Positions 45,175-54,477 of a DNA stretch of 64,000 bases are shown here, one piece after another. The position numbers were made by a program, and so were the translations under genes. Source of the stretch: an uncultured Dehalococcoidia bacterium. GTDB taxonomy: Bacteria > Chloroflexota > Dehalococcoidia > Lucifugimonadales > Lucifugimonadaceae. The stretch lies in contig OY282385.1 of NCBI GenBank assembly GCA_958295935.1, forward strand, positions 248,001-312,000, in the 5' to 3' direction. Positions within the stretch are counted from its first letter, which is position 1. The number at the start of each line of letters is the position of its first letter. The notes beneath the pieces were generated by a model. That model had not been told where the DNA came from. It did not search any database and was given only the letters and a program-made list of their open reading frames with translations.

Positions 45175-46128
45175 CTAGATGCCCCTAGGGGACGCAGCCC
45201 CAAATAGCTCCGCGCCCGGCGAATCGTGCGTAAACGCTCCCACACTGCCGTTATTCTCGTCCGTCACGTACAAGGTACGGCTTCCCTCCGGGCCAAAAGC
45301 CAGGTTGGAAGGCCGCCATCCGGACATGTGATACAGCTCCTGAAGCTTGCCATCCGGAGACACCAAGGCAAGCGCGCCGATGCCAGGCAAGGCCGCCAAT
45401 ATCCTTCCACGAGAGTCCACGGCCAGCCCGTCCGGGTTTGCTGGATCTCTAAACCTGCGGACCATACGGCAGGTGGACAGCTTCTCAACCGGAGTGATCT
45501 CGAACCCCAACAGGCGATTGGCGCGCATTTCTGCCACGAACAGTTCCGTTCCATCAGGCGAAAAGGCCAAGCCATTCGGATAAGCCAGGTCCGCCGCAAA
45601 CGGAAACACCTCCCCGTCGGGTGTCACACGATAGATCGGGCTTATAGAAGGATCCGGAGGCGGCAATCGCAATGGATCCGTAAAAAACAGGTTCCCGCGC
45701 GGACCGAACGCCAGGTCGTTGGGCCCCGAGAATTCCCGACCGTCGTACTCGGAAGCAAAGACACTCACCGCACCGTCAGCTGTGATGCGCAGAATCGACT
45801 TCAACCCGGCGTCTGCAACGAACAGATCGCCGTCCGGCCCAAGGGCCAGACCGTTTGGAGAGCCGCCGGTGGAAGCAAACTCGATTGTCTCGCCGTTGAT
45901 GCCCACACGACAGACCCCGCCTGAGTCGGCGTCTACCACGTAGAGAGAACCGTCGGACCCCAAACAAGGACCCTCCGGGATTTTCATACCCCTCGCTATT
46001 ACGCGAAATGACGGAGGAGGATGGATCAGGGACGCCAAACCGCGCTCCAAACTTAAAACAGGCGATCGAACAGCCGAGTCTAGCATGAAGGCCCCTGGCC
46101 GCCGTTTGACCGGGTGGGGGCCGTCCAT
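45175..46128 (-). CDS. SMP-30/gluconolactonase-family protein
   Basis: A 317-residue six-bladed beta-propeller. Repeated blades read G-P-D-G-D-L-F-V-A-D or similar (SPNGLALGPDGDLFVADAG, GPNDLAFGPRGNLFFTD, YPNGLAFSPDGTELFVAE, NPDGLAVDSRGRILAA), with the metal-binding Glu in KIPEGPCLGSDG and Asn/Asp in later blades. Family members hydrolyse sugar lactones with a divalent metal. The start could be ATG 46128 (GAAGAG upstream) or ATG 46086 (AGGGG upstream). Its promoter faces the TetR gene across a 22-base palindrome. Confidence 0.82.
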   Translation of the reverse strand: MDGPHPVKRRPGAFMLDSAVRSPVLSLERGLASLIHPPPSFRVIARGMKIPEGPCLGSDGSLYVVDADSGGVCRVGINGETIEFASTGGSPNGLALGPDGDLFVADAGLKSILRITADGAVSVFASEYDGREFSGPNDLAFGPRGNLFFTDPLRLPPPDPSISPIYRVTPDGEVFPFAADLAYPNGLAFSPDGTELFVAEMRANRLLGFEITPVEKLSTCRMVRRFRDPANPDGLAVDSRGRILAALPGIGALALVSPDGKLQELYHMSGWRPSNLAFGPEGSRTLYVTDENNGSVGAFTHDSPGAELFGAASPRGI

Positions 46129-46138
46129 TTACTCTTCA

Positions 46139-46160
46139 ACCGACCGACCGGTCAGTCGGT
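46139..46160. promoter_or_regulatory. Palindromic operator, probably for the adjacent TetR
   Basis: The arms ACCGACCGACC and GGTCAGTCGGT are inverted repeats with one mismatch over 11 bases each. The site lies between the divergent SMP-30 and tetR starts, 23 bases before the tetR ATG, and has the size and symmetry of TetR-family operators. Confidence 0.7.
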
Positions 46161-46183
46161 TCCCGCGCAGACCGAACAATCTC

Positions 46184-46798
46184 ATGCCCCCAGCAACCAA
46201 AAGCCCCGCGGACAAAACCCGAGACCGCATCCTGAAAGCCGCCGAGGAAGTGTTCGCCCAAAAGGGCTATCACGATGCCCCCGTCGAGGAGATAGGTCAG
46301 GTTACCGCTCTCTCCAAGGGCGGCATCTACTTCCACTTTCCCAGCAAGGAGGAACTGTTCTTCGCCGTACTCGACCGGCTCGCCGGCCGACTGGTAGCCA
46401 GAGCTGAACGGGCAGCAGCAGCAGCGCCGGCTCACCTGCCAGGGGCAGAGGCTGCACTCGACGCCGTGATCAACGCACTGGCCCGCAGACGACGCATCGC
46501 CCGCTTGCTGCTGCTTCAGGGATACAGCATGGGAAACGCATTCCACCGCAAGCGGGCCGAACTGTTCGATCGCTTTGCCAGCGTTCTGGAACGACGCCTC
46601 GATCTCGCCGTCCGCAGCGGCGAGATCGAGCCAATCAACACCGAAGTCGCCGCACGGGCCTGGCTGGGAGCGACGAGCGAGGTGGTGATCCATTGGCTCT
46701 ACTCCGGCGGCCCTCCGCCGGACAAGGCGCTGCCCACGTTGCGCCGGATGTTCGCCAACAGCTTCACCAGACCGAGCGGGAAAGGTTCAACCCGGTGA
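46184..46798 (+). CDS. TetR/AcrR-family transcriptional regulator
   Basis: A 204-residue repressor-type protein. The N-terminal HTH is standard: TRDRILKAAEEVFAQKGYHD, then ALSKGGIYFHFPSKEELFF (recognition helix). The ligand-binding C-terminal part is helical. The ATG at 46184 begins just before the HTH; an upstream open frame overlaps the operator and is not used. It overlaps the prenyltransferase start by four bases (GTGA), so it is the first gene of the menaquinone operon, likely autoregulated through the palindrome. Confidence 0.9.
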   Translation: MPPATKSPADKTRDRILKAAEEVFAQKGYHDAPVEEIGQVTALSKGGIYFHFPSKEELFFAVLDRLAGRLVARAERAAAAAPAHLPGAEAALDAVINALARRRRIARLLLLQGYSMGNAFHRKRAELFDRFASVLERRLDLAVRSGEIEPINTEVAARAWLGATSEVVIHWLYSGGPPPDKALPTLRRMFANSFTRPSGKGSTR

Positions 46799-47700
46799 AT
46801 GGCCCCGTAAGCCCGACCATGGGAAGAAGCGCGTCCTCGAACAAGCCTTGGCACAGAATTTTGACGTTCTCGGAAGCCATCAAATTTGAGCACAGCGTCT
46901 TCGCATTGCCGTTCGCCATCGTAGCCGCTCTGACCGCGATGCAACATCGACCAGACTGGCCTGCACTCGGCTGGGTGACTATGGCGATGGTGGCTATACG
47001 CACCTTCGGCATGGGCGCAAATCGAATAATAGACGCAGAAATCGACTCCCGAAACCCGCGCACAGCGGGCAGGGCGCTGCCGGCAGGCTTATTGTCCAGT
47101 CGGGAGATGTGGCTCTGGATGGGGCTCTCGCTCGCCGTCTACGGATTCGCAGTGGCGCAGTTGGAGCCGCTCGCATGGCGACTGGCCCCCGTTCCCCCCG
47201 CAGTAATGCTCATATACCCGTACATGAAGCGGTATACCTGGTTGAGCCACGCAGGACTTGGCCTGGTCTACCTGATCGTTCCCCCCGCAGCCTGGATCGC
47301 AGTAACCGGCGAACTGTCCGCAGGAATCATATGGATGGGCGTAGGGGCCATGCTTTGGGTGACCGGATTCGACGTTCTATACGCCACCGCAGATGTGCAG
47401 GTAGACCGCTCGCAGGGCCTCAAGTCGATCCCCGCACGTTTTGGCATCCCCGTATCCCTCGCCGTAGCAAGGGCGCTGCACCTGCTGGCAGTGGCCGCGC
47501 TGGCCCTGGCCGGAGCTCTGTTGAACGCCGGAATCCTCTATTTCGCGGGTGTCGCCGCCGCGGCCTTGCTGCTCGCCTGGGAGAACAGCCTCGTATCCCC
47601 TCGGGATCTTTCGCGGCTCAACGTGGCCTTCTTTACCATGAACGGCGTGATCGCAGCCGTGTTTGGCCTCTTCGCATCGATCGACGCGTTCCTTAACTGA
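46795..47700 (+). CDS. mqnP: UbiA-family prenyltransferase (menaquinone branch, MqnP type)
   Basis: A 301-residue membrane enzyme. The first Asp-rich motif is NRIIDAEIDSRNPRTAGRAL and the second is DVLYATADVQVDRSQGLKS; both bind Mg-diphosphate. About eight membrane helices are visible. In the futalosine pathway such a protein attaches the polyprenyl chain to 1,4-dihydroxy-6-naphthoate. GTG 46795 overlaps the tetR stop; ATG 46819 is a second option. The gene name follows from operon context with UbiX/UbiD and Mqn genes. Confidence 0.85.
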   Translation: MNGPVSPTMGRSASSNKPWHRILTFSEAIKFEHSVFALPFAIVAALTAMQHRPDWPALGWVTMAMVAIRTFGMGANRIIDAEIDSRNPRTAGRALPAGLLSSREMWLWMGLSLAVYGFAVAQLEPLAWRLAPVPPAVMLIYPYMKRYTWLSHAGLGLVYLIVPPAAWIAVTGELSAGIIWMGVGAMLWVTGFDVLYATADVQVDRSQGLKSIPARFGIPVSLAVARALHLLAVAALALAGALLNAGILYFAGVAAAALLLAWENSLVSPRDLSRLNVAFFTMNGVIAAVFGLFASIDAFLN

Positions 47701-47704
47701 AGGG

Positions 47705-48352
47705 ATGACTGCCGTGGGTACATATGCCATAGGAATAACCGGCGCCAGCGGAGCGCCCTACGCCAGAACTATACTGTCGGAGTTGCTGCAAACCGGCCAC
47801 CGCGTGTTTGCCGTTATGTCCCACTCAGGCCGCAAGGTACTGGACGTCGAGTGCGGAATCTCGCTGACCGGCAACACCGAGGCAGACCTCGACCCAATGC
47901 TGGAGTGGATCGGATCCCCCAACGCCGGAGACCGCCTAACGCTGCTGCACCATGAGGACGTAGCCGCGCCTATCGCCAGCGGATCGTACCCAACCAATGG
48001 CATGGCCGTCGTTCCGTGTTCCGGCGGCACGCTCGGCCGAATAGCCAACGGCATATCCGGCGGGCTAATAGAGCGCGCGGCGGACGTTTGCCTAAAGGAG
48101 CGTAGACGCCTGGTTCTGGTACCTCGCGAGACGCCGCTCAGCCTGATCCACTTGCGAAATATGACAGCCGCCGCAGAAGCGGGCGCCGTGGTGCTTCCCG
48201 CAAGCCCAGGGTTCTACCACTCCCCGCGTACGGTGCAGGATCTTGTAGACACCGTAGCCGGACGCGTCCTTCACCACCTCGGCGTCGAATCGCCGCTGCT
48301 AAGGCAGTGGCAGGGACGGCAACAAACCCGTAAAGCTCTGTCAGAGGCATAA
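47705..48352 (+). CDS. ubiX: UbiX-family flavin prenyltransferase (MqnM type)
   Basis: A 215-residue enzyme that makes prenylated FMN for its UbiD partner. It opens with YAIGITGASGAPYARTIL, followed by VAAPIASGSYPTNGMAVVPC and RRRLVLVPRETPLSLIHLRN, the usual FMN and phosphate sites. ATG 47705 has GAAGGG upstream, 4 bp after mqnP. It is 2 bp before the ubiD-like gene, its expected client. Confidence 0.93.
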   Translation: MTAVGTYAIGITGASGAPYARTILSELLQTGHRVFAVMSHSGRKVLDVECGISLTGNTEADLDPMLEWIGSPNAGDRLTLLHHEDVAAPIASGSYPTNGMAVVPCSGGTLGRIANGISGGLIERAADVCLKERRRLVLVPRETPLSLIHLRNMTAAAEAGAVVLPASPGFYHSPRTVQDLVDTVAGRVLHHLGVESPLLRQWQGRQQTRKALSEA

Positions 48353-48354
48353 AG

Positions 48355-50118
48355 ATGCCATTTGCAGACCTACAGTCCTTCATCCGAGCGCTTGAGCGGG
48401 AAGGCGAGTTGCAAAGGGTCACCGCTCCGGTGAGTTCAGACCTGGAAATCACCGAGATCGCAACCAGAATGGTGAGCCGCGGCGGTAGGGCGCTTCTATT
48501 CGAGAACGTCTTGGGGTCGTCGTTTCCTCTCGCTATAAACCTCCTCGCCAGCGAGCGCCGCATCGAACTCGCGCTCGGCATGCATCCCGAACAGATCGGA
48601 CAGGAACTCGCCCGCTTCGCCGAGAACGTCAACCCACCCACCTTGGGCGCTCTATGGGCCAACCGATCTACTGCCATCAGGCTCACGCGGGCTAGACCGA
48701 AACGGGTGCGCCGCGGCCCGGTCAGGGACGAGGAGATGGAACAGCCCGACCTCGGCGCGCTGCCTGTACTGAAGTGCTGGCCGGACGACGGAGGCCGATT
48801 CATCACCTTTCCCCTGGTCATGAGCAGAGACCCCGAGACCGGCGCATCCAACATGGGCATATACCGTATGCAAGTCTTTGACTCGGTTACCACCGGAATG
48901 CATATGCAGATACAGAAAGGCGGCGGGTTCCACCACCACACAGCAGAGTCCCGCAATGAACACCTTGAAATGGCCGTAGCCCTTGGCGGAGACCCGGCCC
49001 TGATGCTCGCAGCCGTCATGCCGCTGCCCGAAGGGATCGACGAAGTAGCCTTCTCAGGCATCATCAGAGGAAAGCGCACGCCCGTAACCAAAGGCCGCAC
49101 AGTAGACATAGACGTGCCTGCCAATGCCGAATTCGTGCTGGAAGGCCGGGTACCGCCCGGCGCGAGAAGGCGGGAAGGGCCGTTTGGAGACCACTTCGGA
49201 CACTACTCGGAAGCCGCGGACTTCCCGATATTCGAGTTGAAGGCCGTCACCCACCGGAAGGGCGCCGTATATCCCGCCACGGTCGTGGGCAAGCCACCGC
49301 AGGAGGACCGTTACCTCGGAGACGCAACGCAACTGGCCCTTAAACCAATCATCCGCATACTCCGACGCGAGGTCGTAGACCTATGGGCATACTACGAGGC
49401 GGGATTCCACAACCTGCTCGTCGTCTCCGTAGAGGACAGGTACACGAGGGAGCCCATAAAGACCGCCCTCGGCCTGCTGGGTGAAGGTCAGCTTTCCCTT
49501 ACCAAAGTCCTCGTGCTGGTCAGCCAGGAGGTGAACCCCAGAGACCCCGCAGCCGTCCTCCAGGCCATCCGGCGCAACTTCGACCCCGCAGAGAACTTTC
49601 ACCTCATAGCACGCACGGCTATAGACACGCTGGACTTCACCGGAGAGGCGATGCACAAGGGCAGCAAAATGATCATAGACGCCACAGGGCCGTCCGCGCA
49701 GGAAGCCGCCCCAAGGGCCTTGGCCATGCCGGCAAACCTTGACAGCCTCGCATCGGGCATCATGGCGAGCCGCCTTGCAGGCAGCGCGCTGCTCGTCGTC
49801 CAAACCGCGGCAAACGGCCGTCAACTCGTCGAAAAACTGGTGTCCAATCCGATACTGAAAGGCATCAAGGCGATCGTAGCCGTATCCCCCGACGTGGACG
49901 TCGAGAACGACGTCGAACTCTTGTGGGGCATCTTCACTCGTTTCGACCCTGCCAGAGACATCGTCTTCTCAAGTACGGAACTCCGGGGAATAGCGCCGCT
50001 CTACCGAGGCGTCATGGGGATCGACGCCACATGGAAAACCGGCTACCAGGAACCCTTGGTAATGGACCCCAAAATAGTTGAAAAGGTGGACAAGCGATGG
50101 GACGAATACTGGAAATAG
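48355..50118 (+). CDS. ubiD: UbiD-family decarboxylase (MqnL type)
   Basis: A 587-residue prFMN enzyme. Motifs: the metal and prFMN site G-G-G-F-H-H-H-T-A-E-S, RNEHLEMAVALGGDP, the catalytic Glu region EGPFGDHFGHYSE, and YPATVVGKPPQEDRYLGDA. In this operon it should remove the carboxyl from the prenylated dihydroxynaphthoate, the step assigned to MqnL with UbiX/MqnM in futalosine-pathway bacteria. It overlaps mqnE by 22 bases. Confidence 0.93.
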   Translation: MPFADLQSFIRALEREGELQRVTAPVSSDLEITEIATRMVSRGGRALLFENVLGSSFPLAINLLASERRIELALGMHPEQIGQELARFAENVNPPTLGALWANRSTAIRLTRARPKRVRRGPVRDEEMEQPDLGALPVLKCWPDDGGRFITFPLVMSRDPETGASNMGIYRMQVFDSVTTGMHMQIQKGGGFHHHTAESRNEHLEMAVALGGDPALMLAAVMPLPEGIDEVAFSGIIRGKRTPVTKGRTVDIDVPANAEFVLEGRVPPGARRREGPFGDHFGHYSEAADFPIFELKAVTHRKGAVYPATVVGKPPQEDRYLGDATQLALKPIIRILRREVVDLWAYYEAGFHNLLVVSVEDRYTREPIKTALGLLGEGQLSLTKVLVLVSQEVNPRDPAAVLQAIRRNFDPAENFHLIARTAIDTLDFTGEAMHKGSKMIIDATGPSAQEAAPRALAMPANLDSLASGIMASRLAGSALLVVQTAANGRQLVEKLVSNPILKGIKAIVAVSPDVDVENDVELLWGIFTRFDPARDIVFSSTELRGIAPLYRGVMGIDATWKTGYQEPLVMDPKIVEKVDKRWDEYWK

Positions 50119-51203
50119 ACGGAGTGCAATTCGCCGACGCAGGCCTGATACCTATATGGGAGAAGGTGAAGGCGAGCGAGAGACTCACGCGCGAGGAAGG
50201 GATCGCGCTGCTCGAATCCGCCGACTTCGCAGCCGTCGGAAAGATGGCCGACTTCGCAAAGAAGCGAGTGTCGGGCGATAAGGTCTACTTCGTACTCAAC
50301 CGCCACGTGAACCCCACCAACATATGCGTGCTGAGCTGCAAGTTCTGCGACTTCGCCAAGAAACCCGGTGAGGACGATGCCTACGAGATGTCCATCCAGG
50401 AAGTGCTCGACCACCTGGACGATGACATTCGGGAAGTGCATATCGTGGGCGGGCATCACCCAACCTGGCCGTTCGAGTACTACGTGGACATGGTCCGCTC
50501 GATTCACCAGTCCCACCCCCAGGTACAGATCAAGGCGTTCACCGCATCCGAAATCGACTACTTCCAGAGACGCTGGAAGGTGACCCCGGAAGAGTCGCTG
50601 GCCATATTCAAGGAGGCAGGCCTGTCCACCATGCCCGGCGGAGGCGCAGAGGTGTTCTCATCGCGCGTCCACAGGCTGTTGCTACCCGGCAAAGCCAACG
50701 CCGACCGATGGCTCGATATTCACCGCATCGCACACAACATGGGCATCAAGACGAACTGCACGCTCCTCTACGGCCACGTGGAAACCTTCGACGAACGCAT
50801 TCGCCACCTCATGCGGCTCCGCGAACTACAAGATGAGACCGGAGGCTTCCTCGCCTTCATACCGCTCGAATACCAGGTAGGCATGACCGGGCTGCGACCC
50901 AGACACACCCCTCCCATGGACGACCTCAAAATGATCGCGGCCGCTAGACTAATGCTGGACAACGTGCCCTACGTAAAGAGCTACTGGGTCATGCTCGGAG
51001 AGGCCACCGCCTCTGTGGGACTCAATTTCGGCGCAAACGACCTGGACGGCACCATAGGAAAGGAGCGAATCGCACACGCCGCCCTGGCCAACTCACCGGC
51101 AGGAATTGCCAGGGAAAAAATGCTCAGGCTTATCGGAGACGCCGGCAGAATCCCCGTAGAGAGGGACGCCGTATACAACGAGATAACCGTCTATGGAAAC
51201 TGA
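50097..51203 (+). CDS. mqnE: Aminofutalosine synthase
   Basis: A 368-residue radical SAM enzyme that joins 3-(1-carboxyvinyl)oxybenzoate with SAM. The 4Fe-4S motif is CVLSCKFCDF (C-x3-C-x2-C). Subfamily marks are HIVGGHHPTWP, FTASEIDYFQ, and EAGLSTMPGGGAEVFSSRVH. GLNFGANDLDGTIGKERI closes the barrel. It begins inside the ubiD end and overlaps mqnA by 11 bases, so expression is tightly coupled. Confidence 0.95.
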   Translation: MGRILEIDGVQFADAGLIPIWEKVKASERLTREEGIALLESADFAAVGKMADFAKKRVSGDKVYFVLNRHVNPTNICVLSCKFCDFAKKPGEDDAYEMSIQEVLDHLDDDIREVHIVGGHHPTWPFEYYVDMVRSIHQSHPQVQIKAFTASEIDYFQRRWKVTPEESLAIFKEAGLSTMPGGGAEVFSSRVHRLLLPGKANADRWLDIHRIAHNMGIKTNCTLLYGHVETFDERIRHLMRLRELQDETGGFLAFIPLEYQVGMTGLRPRHTPPMDDLKMIAAARLMLDNVPYVKSYWVMLGEATASVGLNFGANDLDGTIGKERIAHAALANSPAGIAREKMLRLIGDAGRIPVERDAVYNEITVYGN

Positions 51204-52035
51204 CCCGCTCCGCGTCGGCCTCATGCCGTACCTGAACTCAGCAGTCTTCTACCGCTTCCTTCCCAAAGGCCCCTGGGAAATGAAGGAGATGACTCCCAAA
51301 GACATGGCCGCAGCGGTCGGGAGAGGTGAATTGGACGCCGGGCCGCTGCCGGTTGTCGAGGTCTTTCGCCTTGAGAACATTCTCAACCCGCTGGGCGGCC
51401 TGTGCGTCGCATCAAACGGCCCGGCAAATAGCGTACTGCTCTTTTCACGCGTGCCGGTAGAAGACCTCGATGGAAGCGACGTGGGCGTTACAAGCCATTC
51501 GGCAACATCGGTGCAGCTGATGCGAGTCCTCTTCGAGGATCTCTGGAGAGTCCGGCCAGCAAGATACGTGGGCGATGACAGAGATGCCGAGGCATATCTC
51601 TTTATAGGCGACAAGGCGCTGAGGTTGCGCGGACGCATGAATGGCTACGACTACGAGTACGACTTGGGAGAAGCATGGAAACGGCTGACAGGGCTGCCCT
51701 TTGTGTTCGCAACCTGGGTGGTCCGCTCAGATGCTCCACCGGCTGCTACCGCCCGGTTCAAATCCGCCCTGGAAGCGTCGTTTCTAGAAGGCATGTCCAG
51801 GATCCGGCAGATCGCAGAAGAGAGGAAGCTCCCGGGAACGAGCGGAGAGCGTTCAGCCGAGAAGGCAAAGGCCTACATCCGGAACTTTATCTATCGAACA
51901 GGCGGAAACGAGCAGCGCGGCATGATGGAGTTCCGGCGAAGACTCGATGGCCTCTACACACGGAGACCGCAGCCTGTGGACCGCCGCGCAGATTCGCCGC
52001 AAAACGCAGCGGCATCAACAGAACGACAAGGCTAG
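51193..52035 (+). CDS. mqnA: Chorismate dehydratase
   Basis: A 280-residue protein with a periplasmic-binding-protein fold, first step of the futalosine route: removes water from chorismate to give 3-(1-carboxyvinyl)oxybenzoate. Marks: RVGLMPYLNSAVFYRFL, VASNGPANSVLLFSR, ATSVQLMRVLF, and DKALRLRG then YDLGEAWKRLTGLPFVFATW. An unusual polar tail of about 30 residues follows residue 250. Its chorismate comes from aroC, encoded at 14809. Confidence 0.93.
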   Translation: METDPLRVGLMPYLNSAVFYRFLPKGPWEMKEMTPKDMAAAVGRGELDAGPLPVVEVFRLENILNPLGGLCVASNGPANSVLLFSRVPVEDLDGSDVGVTSHSATSVQLMRVLFEDLWRVRPARYVGDDRDAEAYLFIGDKALRLRGRMNGYDYEYDLGEAWKRLTGLPFVFATWVVRSDAPPAATARFKSALEASFLEGMSRIRQIAEERKLPGTSGERSAEKAKAYIRNFIYRTGGNEQRGMMEFRRRLDGLYTRRPQPVDRRADSPQNAAASTERQG

Positions 52036-52146
52036 GACCTCCCTACGAGCCAAAGCAAAATACCCCTCAACTGAGCCTGCGGCCCGGAAAGGTCGCCAGC
52101 GGCCTGGGCCGCCTTTGACAGACCATCAGTTTCAACGAGAAGAAAG

Positions 52147-53286
52147 ATGCTAAGACAGATCAGGAAGAAAGTGGAAGCAGGCGAGCGCATAGACGCAAAC
52201 GAGGCGGCGTTCTTGCTAAGAGACGCAGACCTGCTGGACCTCGCTGCGGGTGCCCAAACCCTGCGCTATCGGCACAACCCCGAAGAACGCGTCACCTTTG
52301 TCGTAGACACCAACCTCAACTACACCAACATCTGCGATGCGTACTGCTCGTTTTGCGCCTTCTACCGAACCGATCCCAACGACCCGTCCGCATACACCTA
52401 TACCGTAGAGCAGATCATGAACAAGATCGCAAGAGCCGCAGACAAGGGCGTAACCACGGTGCTCATGCAGGGCGGTCTGAACAGCGATCTGCCACTCGAC
52501 TACTACACGCAGATGGTCAGCGAGACAGTGCGCCGATTCCCCTCAGTCACGCCGCATTACTGGTCCGCTCCCGAGATCATGAAAATGTGTGAAGTCTCAG
52601 GCCGCCCAATATCCGGCGTACTGCAGGCGCTGTGGGACGCCGGACAGCGCACCATGCCGGGCGGAGGCTCGGAGATACTCTCAAATCGAGTAAAGAGAGA
52701 AATCAGCCGATTCGCTCCAAAGAACACCGTCGATCAGTGGACCAAAGTACACGAAGAGGCCCACAGGATCGGCTTTCAGACCACCGCCACCATGATGTAC
52801 GGACACGTTGAAGACGACCAGGACATTATCGAAAGCCTCGAACATATCCGGCGGGTCCAAGACCTAGCACAAGAAGGGCCCGGCGGATTCACAGCCTTCA
52901 TCCCCTGGTCCTACAAGCGTGAGAACACCGCGCTCGGCAAAAAAGTGGAAGCCGAAGCGGGAGCGAATCGTTACATTCGAATCATTGCTCTCGCGCGCAT
53001 CTTCTTGGACAACATCCCCCACGTTCAGGCCTCTTGGTTCTCGGAAGGCCGCAAAACGGGACAGATCGCTCTTCAGTTCGGCGCAGACGATTTCGGAGGA
53101 ACACTCTTCGACGAAAACGTGATGCTCGCCGCCGGTTTCTATAACCGGACTAACCTCGACGAAGTGAAAGAGCTGATACGAGAAGCAGGCTTCGCACCAG
53201 CACAGAGGACAACCAGATACGAATTGGTTCCCGCCGACGAATCCAACCGGAAAAACGTTCCCGCCGCAGCGGCTTCTTCCGGCTGA
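52147..53286 (+). CDS. mqnC: Dehypoxanthine futalosine cyclase
   Basis: A 379-residue radical SAM enzyme that cyclises dehypoxanthine futalosine. The cluster motif is CDAYCSFCAF (C-x3-C-x2-C) after VDTNLNYTNI. Other marks: VLMQGGLNSDLPLDYY, QRTMPGGGSEILSNRVK, TATMMYGHVED and GADDFGGTLFDENV. ATG 52147 has GAAGAAAG upstream. The paralogue MqnE lies two genes earlier; the CAFYR context and SEILS string separate the two. Confidence 0.95.
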   Translation: MLRQIRKKVEAGERIDANEAAFLLRDADLLDLAAGAQTLRYRHNPEERVTFVVDTNLNYTNICDAYCSFCAFYRTDPNDPSAYTYTVEQIMNKIARAADKGVTTVLMQGGLNSDLPLDYYTQMVSETVRRFPSVTPHYWSAPEIMKMCEVSGRPISGVLQALWDAGQRTMPGGGSEILSNRVKREISRFAPKNTVDQWTKVHEEAHRIGFQTTATMMYGHVEDDQDIIESLEHIRRVQDLAQEGPGGFTAFIPWSYKRENTALGKKVEAEAGANRYIRIIALARIFLDNIPHVQASWFSEGRKTGQIALQFGADDFGGTLFDENVMLAAGFYNRTNLDEVKELIREAGFAPAQRTTRYELVPADESNRKNVPAAAASSG

Positions 53287-53488
53287 CCAAACCCCAGCGT
53301 GCTTGCAGACTGGCAAACCAAGGCGAACGAGCGAACCCGTGTGAAAGCTACGGTCCCTAAATCATGGATCTTCATTGACGCCACTAGATGACCGCACAAA
53401 CGCCGCCTTCGCAAAGAAGGTCAGCGGGGCATGACTGTAACGAACAACGACGCGACTTTCTGATCAACCAGGCAGCTGGAGAAAGCAA

Positions 53489-54337
53489 GTGGACCAACAC
53501 GGAAAGATCATATTCGGGCACAGCCCCGACGCTGACGACGCCTTCATGTTCTACGCCTTGGCGAAAGGCCTCGTTACCATACAGGGCCGCGCTATCGGAC
53601 ACCACATGGAGGACATCGAGTCCCTGAACAGGCGAGCCGTCCACGGAGAGCTGGACGTGACCGCCATATCGGCAGCACATTATCCGTCCGTCGCAGCACA
53701 CTACCGCATCATGTCCTGTGGCGCCTCCGTCGGGCGAAACTACGGCCCCATGGTGGTAGCCAAGTCGGATATGACCGAGAATGACCTTGTAGGCAAGGTC
53801 ATTGCGGTACCCGGCCAATTCACCACCTCATATCTGCTATGGCGCATATTCGGCCCAACTGCCTTTGAGCCGATTTTCGTAGACTTCGAGGCCGTGGAAC
53901 CTACCGTGCAGCAGGGCAGGGCGGACGCCGGAATCCTCCTGCACGAAGGGCAGATCCTCTACCAACAACGGGGATTTACTGGCGTTCTGGACCTCGGCAA
54001 GAAATGGTTCGAGGCCACCGGCCTCCCCATCCCCCTTGGTCTGGATTGCGTCAACCGCAACTTGGGAAACGAGCTGGGCCGGGCTATTGCAAAGGCCCTC
54101 GAAGAAAGCGTGGCATACGCTAGGGCCCACGAGGACGACGCACTGGACTATGCCCTCCAGTTCGGAAGAGGCATAGACAAGGAAGACGCCCGTCGGTTCG
54201 TGCGAATGTACGTAAACGACGACACAGAGGACATGGGAGCCGAGGGCAGGCAAGCCTTGGAGAAGCTTTTTTCAATGGCCGCAGAACGAGGCATAATCGA
54301 CGGAATCCCCGTGCTTGACATAGTTACCGGAAACTGA
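53489..54337 (+). CDS. mqnD: 1,4-dihydroxy-6-naphthoate synthase
   Basis: A 282-residue protein related to periplasmic binding proteins, acting on cyclic dehypoxanthine futalosine. Marks: GHSPDADDAFMFYALA (start), DIESLNRRAVHGELDVTAIS, NYGPMVVAKS, VDFEAVEPTVQQGRADAG and LHEGQILYQ. GTG 53489 with GGAGAAAG upstream is the start. About 200 bases separate it from mqnC. It is the last recognised gene of the operon; futalosine hydrolase (mqnB) is not seen in the window. Confidence 0.95.
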   Translation: MDQHGKIIFGHSPDADDAFMFYALAKGLVTIQGRAIGHHMEDIESLNRRAVHGELDVTAISAAHYPSVAAHYRIMSCGASVGRNYGPMVVAKSDMTENDLVGKVIAVPGQFTTSYLLWRIFGPTAFEPIFVDFEAVEPTVQQGRADAGILLHEGQILYQQRGFTGVLDLGKKWFEATGLPIPLGLDCVNRNLGNELGRAIAKALEESVAYARAHEDDALDYALQFGRGIDKEDARRFVRMYVNDDTEDMGAEGRQALEKLFSMAAERGIIDGIPVLDIVTGN

Positions 54338-54387
54338 AATCGGTTCAAACCGTTCAAGCGAACGGGAATAGTATAAATCTGATTATA

Positions 54388-54438
54388 GAAACCCTCCGGC
54401 TCCATCCGCCGAGTGGCGTAGAAGAGACCGGAGGGACT
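54388..54438 (-). terminator. Terminator-like hairpin between convergent genes
   Basis: CCCTCCGG (54392-54399) pairs with CCGGAGGG (54428-54435), with a second short stem CGCC/GGCG inside. Read on the minus strand it is followed by TTTCTATAATCAGATTT, which fits an intrinsic terminator for the leftward gene at 54478. It may also stop rightward transcripts from mqnD, but no T-run lies on that side. Confidence 0.5.
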
Positions 54439-54477
54439 CTGTTAGTGCGCGAGCCGCGAAGGCTTGGCGTTACGGAA

